33,716 nt of DNA from Lachnospiraceae bacterium. GTDB taxonomy: Bacteria > Bacillota > Clostridia > Lachnospirales > Lachnospiraceae. Made by a program: the position numbers and the translations under genes. Location of the stretch: positions 1 through 33,716 of the forward strand of contig JAILNN010000014.1 in NCBI GenBank assembly GCA_024691565.1, written 5' to 3'. The notes beneath the pieces were generated by a model. It had not been told where the DNA came from. It searched no databases and saw only the letters and a list, made by a program, of their open reading frames with translations. Shown piece by piece: positions 7,941 through 14,588 of the stretch; the first letter of the stretch is position 1, and each line of letters begins with the position of its first letter.

Positions 7941-9323
7941 TTAAAATGTAACCGCTGACACGAGTGCCTTTATCTTCGCTTCTGATTTCTTCCCTGGTTC
8001 ATCTTCAGAACCAGACATGATATCAATATAATCTGGTGCGATATTTCCGACGATATCGCTCACATTGTCCTCTGTAATTCCTCCTCCAATAAGCACAGGC
8101 TTCCTAGAATCGGCTGCAATACCTTTCAGAAGTGATGCAATGTCCGCCTCCGAAATATTGATTCCGCTCTCAGCCGCATTTCCAGCCTCTCGACTATCGA
8201 AGAGAATCCCCTGAACATTCGATTCTTCAAGCATCTTCGCAATTCGCTGAATATCAGATGTACCAAACATTTCCCTTCGAGACTTAGGATTAAGAGGAAT
8301 ACTTCTAATTGCCTGAACTCCGATTTTCTTGAGTTCCTCCGCAATCGCATCCGTCTCTTTAAAAGTTTCTGTATAATGAATTTGAATATAATCCGTTTTT
8401 AACTCATTTGCGATATTCATCACCTTTCTGAGTGAACCACCTGTCACAACCACATTTTTTGTATAAGGCGAGCGCGCGCTCTGAAAAATTTCCTTCGCTC
8501 TCTCTAACTCCAAATTCCACGGAACATTCACAGGATAATCAACCACAACTCCCGCAATATCAACATAATAATCCTCAACCAATCTATAATCCTCAGGATT
8601 CATAATTCCGCAGAGTTTGATACCCGTACTTCTAGAAATCGCCCTATATGCCTTTTCAAGATCAGGCGCATTTAAAAGTGCAGTACCAACAAGTGCTCCA
8701 AAAGCCCCATTTTTAATTACATCACGAACCTCAACGCCGTTCTTTATTGAACTTTCACTAATCACAAGACTCCCCTCAGGTGCATATGAAAGGAGGTTCT
8801 TCGATGTGTTAAAATCCCCATTATCACGCTCAAGCTCCAAAATATTTCGATTGTTTATGCCTATAATTGGCGCATTTAGCTCAGCCGCCCAAATAAGCTC
8901 CTCCTTATTATGTGTCTCCACAAAAGGCGTAACACCAAGTTCAATCGCAATCTTATATAACTCATGAAGCTTTTCTTTTCCAAGACATGAATACATCAAA
9001 AGTATCGCTGATGCTCCTGCTGCCTTGGTTTCTTCGATATCCTTCCCTGTCTCAATAAAATCTTTTCTCAAAACAGGAACAGTAACACTTGCACAAATTT
9101 CTCTCAAAATATCCATGGAACCATGAAACTCTTTTTCCTCAGTCACCACAGATAAAACAGGAGCCTTGGCTCTTTCCAAACAACGCGCAATATCCACCGG
9201 ATTTCTTCCATGCATAAGGTCTCCGTCCTTAGGCGAAAAACACTTAATATCCGGAATAACCGGTTGAAATTTAGTCCTATCAACATTTTTCAACGCTTCA
9301 ACAAAACGTAAATTGGTCTCCAT
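7941..9323 (-). CDS. trpCF: Fused indole-3-glycerol-phosphate synthase / phosphoribosylanthranilate isomerase (divergent)
   Basis: Bifunctional enzyme for the two steps after TrpD in tryptophan synthesis. The TrpC half (about 1-240) keeps K27, K87 in LRKDF, VETH, GINNRN and ISESS, but the usual AEIKR.SPSKG reads PDIKCFSPKDG, so the catalytic Glu is Asp25. The N-terminal helix is short: only ~24 residues precede this motif. The TrpF half (about 243-460) starts at KLCGI (catalytic Cys), has FDS for the catalytic Asp, then VLIGGGITEDNV and DIMSGSED; the usual GGTG segment is missing. ATG at 9323 is preferred over a TTG at 9356 because GGGAGG lies 6 bp before it. It follows trpD by 44 bp and shares its T-box. 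Confidence 0.88.
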   Translation of the reverse strand: METNLRFVEALKNVDRTKFQPVIPDIKCFSPKDGDLMHGRNPVDIARCLERAKAPVLSVVTEEKEFHGSMDILREICASVTVPVLRKDFIETGKDIEETKAAGASAILLMYSCLGKEKLHELYKIAIELGVTPFVETHNKEELIWAAELNAPIIGINNRNILELERDNGDFNTSKNLLSYAPEGSLVISESSIKNGVEVRDVIKNGAFGALVGTALLNAPDLEKAYRAISRSTGIKLCGIMNPEDYRLVEDYYVDIAGVVVDYPVNVPWNLELERAKEIFQSARSPYTKNVVVTGGSLRKVMNIANELKTDYIQIHYTETFKETDAIAEELKKIGVQAIRSIPLNPKSRREMFGTSDIQRIAKMLEESNVQGILFDSREAGNAAESGINISEADIASLLKGIAADSRKPVLIGGGITEDNVSDIVGNIAPDYIDIMSGSEDEPGKKSEAKIKALVSAVTF

Positions 9324-9333
9324 GCCAAGCCTC

Positions 9334-9389
9334 CCATCATATTTATAACGATTCAAGCGCCATCAAATTATTTATAACGATTTGAACGC
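9334..9389 (-). repeat. Direct repeat of the trpD 3' end
   Basis: The last ~30 bp spanning the trpD stop (9360-9389) recur in 9334-9360 with about three substitutions and a 3-bp deletion. The core TCGTTATAAATA is identical. The codons for NRYK survive in the copy but the stop is lost. The duplicate fills the space between trpD and the trpC/F ribosome site. Confidence 0.8.
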
Positions 9390-10390
9390 TCCTTAAGTGC
9401 CTCAAGTGTTGCAAGTGCTTTTCCACTATCAATAATCTCAGCAACCTTTTTAATTCCGTCATTAAAGTCAGTCGCCTTATCACCAATAATTAAAGCTCCT
9501 GCAGCATTCAAAAGAACTGCATCTCTCTGTGGACCAGTAATCTTTCCTTCAAAAACGCCACGAATAATTGACGCATTAACATCAGGAGTACCAGTCTTAA
9601 TATCCTCAAGTTTACAACGATTCAAACCAAAGTCCTCAGGTTCAATCTCATATGTCTTAAGTTCGCCATCCTTAAGTTCAACAACCTTAGTCTTACCAAG
9701 AAGTGAAATCTCATCAAGTCCATCCAAACCATGAACAAACATAGCTCTTGTATATCCAAGTTCTCTAGCAACGTGTGCAACCTGGTCAAGAAGCTCAACC
9801 TTATATGTTCCAAGAAGGTGTCTTGGTGCATAAGCTGGATTGATAAGTGGTCCAATAATTGTATAGAAAATTGTCTTAATTCCAAGTGCTGATTCAGGTG
9901 GAAGAACCTTACCCATAACTGGATGGAAAAGTGGAGCATAAATAAATGCAATATTGATTTCCTCGATAAGTTCAGCAGCCTGCTCTGGTGTAAGATTAAT
10001 GTTAATGCCAAGCGCCTCTAAAACGTCAGCACTACCTGAAAGACTTGAAATTGAACGACTTCCATGTTTAGCAATTGGAATTCCAGCAGCTGCAGCAATA
10101 AGAGCAGTAGCTGTTGAAATGTTATATGTGCTAAGTCCGCCACCAGTTCCGCATGTATCCATCATTTCAGCAGAAACATTTGGAGTAATAGGAATACAAT
10201 TCTTTCTCATAGCCTTAGCTGTATATGTAATTTCCTCAAGTGTAGGTCCCTTCATAGAAAGTGCAACCAAAAATCCTGAAATCTGTCCTTCTGTAAGCTC
10301 GTCATTTTTAATACCATCAATAACCTCAAATACGTCAGCTTCTGTAAGATCCTCATGATTAGTAAGTTTTTGTAAGATGTCTTTAAACAT
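9368..10390 (-). CDS. trpD: Anthranilate phosphoribosyltransferase
   Basis: Transfers the phosphoribosyl group of PRPP to anthranilate, the second committed step to tryptophan. 340 residues, normal length. Family landmarks: an N-terminal helical domain (EGQISGFLVALSMKG), the PRPP loop DTCGTGGGLSTYNIST at 78-93, KHGSRSISSLSGSADVLEALG at 108-128, and the IGPLINPA / HGLDGLDE region. Two usually conserved residues differ: GTGGD is GTGGG (85) and KHGNR is KHGSR (111). ATG at 10390 is chosen because GAGAGGG lies just before it; an upstream in-frame start would read through that site. It is the first gene after the Trp T-box. trpE, trpG, trpA and trpB are not in the window. Confidence 0.92.
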   Translation of the reverse strand: MFKDILQKLTNHEDLTEADVFEVIDGIKNDELTEGQISGFLVALSMKGPTLEEITYTAKAMRKNCIPITPNVSAEMMDTCGTGGGLSTYNISTATALIAAAAGIPIAKHGSRSISSLSGSADVLEALGININLTPEQAAELIEEINIAFIYAPLFHPVMGKVLPPESALGIKTIFYTIIGPLINPAYAPRHLLGTYKVELLDQVAHVARELGYTRAMFVHGLDGLDEISLLGKTKVVELKDGELKTYEIEPEDFGLNRCKLEDIKTGTPDVNASIIRGVFEGKITGPQRDAVLLNAAGALIIGDKATDFNDGIKKVAEIIDSGKALATLEALKERSNRYK

Positions 10391-10455
10391 ATTTCCCTCT
10401 CTTTCTGCGCCCTCTCGCGCCTCGTTGCAGCTCCTCCACAACGAAATAAAATTTT

Positions 10456-10552
10456 TCTTCGCGCATAAATCAAATCAAGCAATAACCCAAGATTCGAACC
10501 CAAACAAATCATCTTCTTCGCTCCGAATCAAATCAAGCAATAACCCCAGATT
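10456..10552 (-). repeat. Imperfect direct repeat in the trpD leader
   Basis: Two copies of about 38 bp, 10456-10494 and 10515-10552, share AATCAAATCAAGCAATAACC with flanking similarity, spaced about 58 bp. They lie between the T-box terminator and trpD. No gene is seen in 10391-10585. Confidence 0.75.
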
Positions 10553-10585
10553 TAAATTCACGCACATCAACTTAGAGTTAGGGAC

Positions 10586-10618
10586 AAAAAAAACCTGTCC
10601 CAAAAATGCTGGGACAGG
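10586..10618 (-). terminator. T-box attenuator terminator
   Basis: On the minus strand, CCTGTCCCA, short loop, TGGGACAGG, then eight T. This is a perfect 9-bp stem at the end of the T-box leader, about 195 bp before trpD. Confidence 0.93.
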
Positions 10619-10992
10619 ATATAAATTCGTAATCTATGAATATATATTTCTCCTGCGGTGCCACCCGGCTTGACGAAAAATCGCCCTCTTAATACATACA
10701 ATCATATGCTGACATCAATGTTTATGGCCATGTGTAAAACACAAACATCTAACGAAGTGTCCACTCCGTCTCACATACTCTTATAAAGAAAACAACGAAA
10801 CTCTCATAATCCGTTATCGCAAAACCCTATAATTTCTGCTCGCCCTCAGAAGTCCATTCAGTCAAATTATAACCTGCCGTTTCTCAGCACCAACGGCTCT
10901 CTGTGAGGAATCAAAAAAGACTTACTTACTCTTCTTCAACGGTTTAATATTTTCTTTTCCATCGGGTAAACATCATCTAGTAAACAAAAACT
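10586..10992 (-). ncRNA. Tryptophan-specific T-box leader riboswitch
   Basis: Minus-strand leader with the full T-box order. Stem I has AGAGAGCCG...CGGC, and the specifier loop reads GAATGGAC with the codon TGG (plus-strand cca, 10854-10856) followed by TTCTGAGGGC. The T-box core is GGGTGGCACCGC (10655-10666). A U-tailed terminator competes with the antiterminator. The TGGC of the bulge can pair with uncharged tRNA-Trp ending GCCA (discriminator G). When Trp is scarce, uncharged tRNA binding should allow read-through into trpD-trpC/F. Start is inferred from the promoter at 10999-11027. Confidence 0.95.
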
Positions 10993-10998
10993 AGAAAA

Positions 10999-11027
10999 AA
11001 TATAGCATTATTATTTAGAGTTGTCAA
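10999..11027 (-). promoter_or_regulatory. T-box / trpD promoter
   Basis: On the minus strand, TTGACA (11022-11027), 17 bp, TATATT (10999-11004). Upstream of the -35 lies a tandem 11-mer TATATTATAGC (about 11040-11061). Confidence 0.85.
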
Positions 11028-11171
11028 CAAAAAATATGTTATATTATAGCTATATTATAGTTGTTTACGGCTGGTCATCACTATTTTCTATCTCAAAAAT
11101 GTCATTTCTTCACCATCTCTCCCATCCCTTGTAAATATTTTTTTCACTTTTTGTCTAAGTCCTTGAAATTC

Positions 11172-11200
11172 TTGCAAAAAAAACATACATAGATTATACT
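11172..11200 (+). promoter_or_regulatory. Promoter of the surface protein-kinase locus
   Basis: TTGCAA (11172-11177), 17 bp, TATACT (11195-11200), about 70 bp before the translation start. It is divergent from the T-box promoter. Confidence 0.65.
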
Positions 11201-11220
11201 TATTCTAACTGTTTTAATCT

Positions 11221-11251
11221 GCGGAAATATCGACTATTCAAGAGTTTCCGC
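11221..11251 (+). promoter_or_regulatory. 5' UTR hairpin next to the ribosome site
   Basis: Perfect 7-bp arms GCGGAAA (11221-11227) and TTTCCGC (11245-11251) with a 17-nt loop, ending five bases before the GGAGGGG ribosome site. It could affect translation or mRNA stability; function is unproven. Confidence 0.45.
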
Positions 11252-11268
11252 CAATGGAGGGGAGCACG

Positions 11269-14200
11269 ATGACGCTAGCAAATATTTACAAGTGCATAAG
11301 CTTTAGAATCATATTTGTGATTGTAATTACGCTATCAATCACTTTTACATCCACGCCTCTCTCTGCAAAAAACATATCTAATTCAAATTTACTAGCAAGC
11401 TCCGATTCACTAACTATGTCTGACTTCTATGATATTTACTACTCAGGGGCAGGCTACTCTTCATATAACAATCTGACAATTTCCGATGCCTCAGATTTTC
11501 AATATTTCCAATCACTTTTAAACTCAGGTTGCACCTTTGAAGGCATCACAATAACCCAGACCTGCGATATTGCTCTCTCATCTTTCACATTTAAATATGA
11601 TGAGACCGTCAAAAGAATTTGCATCTACGACGAGTCAAATTCACTTGTTGCATGTTCTGATTCAGATGGCTATTTTTATGATTCGCTGACCCAAAACACC
11701 CCAGAAACACCAGCGCAGCTCGGCCTTTCCAAATGCCTAATCAAAGGAAATGCTTCCAAGAATTTCAAAGGTGTTTACAACGGAAATTCACATACAATTT
11801 CAAATGCACTTTTGCAAAACACAAATCCAAGTTATACAAACTCAGAAAATACTACACTTCAAATTCATACAGGAATTTTCGGGAACCTAGATGAAACTTC
11901 ATCAAATTATTTATATGATTTTTCACTCAAAAATTCATGTGTAGTAAATGCATATGGAGCAATCGCTGCAAGCATTACATGCGGTAATTCAGGTTTCTTT
12001 GAACTTGAAAATTACGGCGCTGACATAAATCGAAATGTATCAGTTTCAGATACCTTATTTTTTATCCATGCTTCACAAACCTATGATTCAGCTTCAATGT
12101 TTGGTGAGTTGGTTAAATACGGTGGAATCGCTGCCGACCTTCAATACACTGGTGGCTACAGCATTTCTTCTTCAAACTTCATAGTCGAAAATGACGAAGA
12201 AAATCCAAATGACTATTTTCGTTTAGGCGCAATTTGTTCAGACGGAATCAGCCTGCACGATTGTCAAACAAAAGATATAGAAATCACTGCAACAAATGAA
12301 GCCAAAAATCAGGATCTTGTTTTATATATTGGTGGTCTTGCATCAACTTGCAGCAATCTAAATAATTGCACCTCAGACACAGAAGTAAAAATCAGCGATA
12401 CAATCTTTAATTATGGTGGAATTTCAAGCGATTGCAATTCAGATACCTCAAATAGAAGCTTGATTTCAAACTGCACAGCAACCGGAACGCTTACAGCTTC
12501 AAGTGAAAATATTTTAAATGCTGAATATGGTGGAATCGCAGCCCTTCCAGGCTTTAATAAAGATATCGTTGATTGCGAAAATAACATAACAGCTTACCTT
12601 ACAAACTACACAGGTAACTTTGGTGGAATCACAGCTTACTCAGATGCCATGATTCAAAATGATACAGAATTAAACATAAACCATTGCATAAATAATGGTA
12701 ATGTAAATTTAGATTATTCAGTATCGCAATCAAACACTGATAACTCAACTTCAGCAGCTTATATCGGTGGAATTTTAGGCTCAGCCGTCAATTCTGTAAA
12801 AATAATTAATTGCATAAATAACGGCGACACAAGTGCTGGTTCAAATTCAGGTTCAACCTCAGATCTCGCCGCCAACTTTAATTTATACTCTGGTGGAATT
12901 CTTGGTCATTCAAGCGCACCATCAGCATATAAACTAATAAATAATATAAACTATGGAAATTGCAATTCTAGCGATATTACTTTTGGTGGATTAGTTGCCA
13001 ATTCAATCAATGAAACTTCCACCGAAAATCTAAGTCCAAACGCATATAATTTTGCAAACCTAAATAAAACATTAGATAATGTTTTAGATAGCGAAACTAC
13101 TGTAGAATCCACCTTAATCGGTGACTCAACTTCCGTAAACCTAAATTATGGATTTATTTATTCTGAAAGCCTTACTCCAGCTTTAATCGAGGTAGAAAAC
13201 CTCCCAACTGAAGTAAGTCTAAGAAATTGCTATTATAAAAATGATTTACAAGAAATTGCAGATTCGATGAATACCTGGATTAAAAATTCAGAAAATTCAG
13301 ACTATCTCAAAGTAGAAGTATCAGAAGGGAAGCTAATCTTCGGCGATTCAAGTCCGTGCGAAACAAAAGCACCAAGTGCTTCACCAAGCGCAACGCCTAG
13401 CGCTTCACCTAAGAGTTCAAGCAGTCCGAGTCCTAGCGCTTCGCCAAGCGCTACACCAAAGAGTTCAGGTATTCCGAGCCCTAGCGCTTCACCTATGAAT
13501 TCAGGTAGTCCTAGCGCTTCGCCAAACAGCTCAAGTAATCCAAGTGCCTCAAATTCTCCGGATACTTCTGCTGTTCCAGACACTTCAAGTGCACCAGATA
13601 GTTCGGAAAACCCAAGTGCCTCAAATGAACCTGCTAACACTAGTGCTCCAGATATAAGCACTACAAACGATCCTGCTAGCTCAAGCACTCCAAATTCAAA
13701 CGCTTCAAGTGAGCCTGCTGGTTCAACAAACCCGGATTCATCCAATGCGTCTGACAATTCTGGCACCACCGAAAACTCAGATAACTCTAGCACTACCGAG
13801 ACTCTTAAAAACTCATCCAGTTCACAAAGTGCCACTGCATCACCAACGCCAACAAGCGCTTCAGATGCAAGTACTACTGTTACAACTACAACTGATGAAA
13901 CCGTCGAGTCTCCAAAGAATCTCAAAATCACATATGATAAAAAACTTCACCCAATTTTAACCTGGGACGAAACTGAAAACGCCGATGGTTATTCCATCTA
14001 CCGTTCACAAAAAAAGAATAAAAACTTCATTGAAATTTCGACAACATCGGACAATGAATTTAGTGATACAAATGCGAAAAAAGGTAACAAATATTTTTAT
14101 AAAATAAAGAGCTATATTAACACTGGCTCAGTTACCTATTCAAATCGTGGCGACATTGCAGCAAGCCGAATTTTAAGCTCTGACAGCAAAATTGTAAAGC

Positions 14201-14514
14201 TTGAACTTCCTTACTTTGAAGCACCAAAGATTTCATTAAAGAAGACAAAATCGTCTTCAAATTCAACCAACTACTTGAAGGTTTCATTCAAAAAATTTTC
14301 AGGAAGTTGCATGGAAATATATATCAAAAAACCGGGAGGAAAGTTTAGTAAACTCCCACTAAAATCATCCAAACTCTCCGACTATGGAAACAATCCATTG
14401 CTTTCATATTCAAAGAGTGGAACCAAGGTTAAAATCAAAGCCAGAACCTATGTTCAGGACGGCGACGAAAAGAAATTTAGCGATTACTCAAAGACATATT
14501 CAATAACCTTGTAA
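11269..14514 (+). CDS. Secreted beta-helix/GLUG-like protein with Ser/Pro stalk and Fn3-like C-terminus
   Basis: 1081 residues from ATG 11269, preferred because GGAGGGG (11256-11262) sits 6 bp upstream; an ATG at 11254 would overlap that site. A signal peptide is visible (IIFVIVITLSITF, then STPLSA). The body is Asn/Ser/Thr-rich. About residues 280-580 carry repeated GLUG-like motifs (YGGIAAD, YIGGLAS, YGGISSD, YGGIAAL, FGGITAY, YIGGILG, SGGILGH, FGGLVAN) alternating with NCxNNG-type turns, suggesting a right-handed beta-helix. A low-complexity Ser/Pro/Ala/Thr stalk (about 700-880) leads to two Fn3-like modules (LTWDETENADGYSIYRS; the last ~100 residues). No wall-sorting signal is seen. Likely a surface or matrix protein, possibly an adhesin or the extracellular partner of the kinase that follows (inferred). 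It is first in the three-gene locus. Confidence 0.8.
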   Translation: MTLANIYKCISFRIIFVIVITLSITFTSTPLSAKNISNSNLLASSDSLTMSDFYDIYYSGAGYSSYNNLTISDASDFQYFQSLLNSGCTFEGITITQTCDIALSSFTFKYDETVKRICIYDESNSLVACSDSDGYFYDSLTQNTPETPAQLGLSKCLIKGNASKNFKGVYNGNSHTISNALLQNTNPSYTNSENTTLQIHTGIFGNLDETSSNYLYDFSLKNSCVVNAYGAIAASITCGNSGFFELENYGADINRNVSVSDTLFFIHASQTYDSASMFGELVKYGGIAADLQYTGGYSISSSNFIVENDEENPNDYFRLGAICSDGISLHDCQTKDIEITATNEAKNQDLVLYIGGLASTCSNLNNCTSDTEVKISDTIFNYGGISSDCNSDTSNRSLISNCTATGTLTASSENILNAEYGGIAALPGFNKDIVDCENNITAYLTNYTGNFGGITAYSDAMIQNDTELNINHCINNGNVNLDYSVSQSNTDNSTSAAYIGGILGSAVNSVKIINCINNGDTSAGSNSGSTSDLAANFNLYSGGILGHSSAPSAYKLINNINYGNCNSSDITFGGLVANSINETSTENLSPNAYNFANLNKTLDNVLDSETTVESTLIGDSTSVNLNYGFIYSESLTPALIEVENLPTEVSLRNCYYKNDLQEIADSMNTWIKNSENSDYLKVEVSEGKLIFGDSSPCETKAPSASPSATPSASPKSSSSPSPSASPSATPKSSGIPSPSASPMNSGSPSASPNSSSNPSASNSPDTSAVPDTSSAPDSSENPSASNEPANTSAPDISTTNDPASSSTPNSNASSEPAGSTNPDSSNASDNSGTTENSDNSSTTETLKNSSSSQSATASPTPTSASDASTTVTTTTDETVESPKNLKITYDKKLHPILTWDETENADGYSIYRSQKKNKNFIEISTTSDNEFSDTNAKKGNKYFYKIKSYINTGSVTYSNRGDIAASRILSSDSKIVKLELPYFEAPKISLKKTKSSSNSTNYLKVSFKKFSGSCMEIYIKKPGGKFSKLPLKSSKLSDYGNNPLLSYSKSGTKVKIKARTYVQDGDEKKFSDYSKTYSITL

Positions 14515-14551
14515 TAACGCTTTCTTGAATGTAAATTCAATAACCTTGTAG
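14498..14551 (+). repeat. Direct repeat of the surface-protein 3' end
   Basis: ATTCAATAACCTTGTA (14498-14513) recurs exactly at 14535-14550, 37 bp downstream. Both copies end in a stop codon in the same relative frame (TAA in the gene, TAG in the copy), so the copy still reads NSITL-stop. Confidence 0.85.
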
Positions 14552-14588
14552 AAATAATTAACTATAAACTCCGAAAGGAATCACCTTA

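Noticed and set aside
10252..10512. Open frame across the trpD start (minus strand)
   Set aside because: Out of frame with trpD, overlaps its start and the leader repeat, no ribosome site.
13370..13560. Possible CRISPR-like array
   Set aside because: The repeats are in-frame Ser/Pro/Ala codons inside a gene; no regular spacers and no cas genes.
13302..13931. Long open frame on the minus strand opposite the Ser/Pro stalk
   Set aside because: It mirrors the low-complexity plus-strand codons (Leu/Gly/Glu/Ala-rich), has no ribosome site and no family features.
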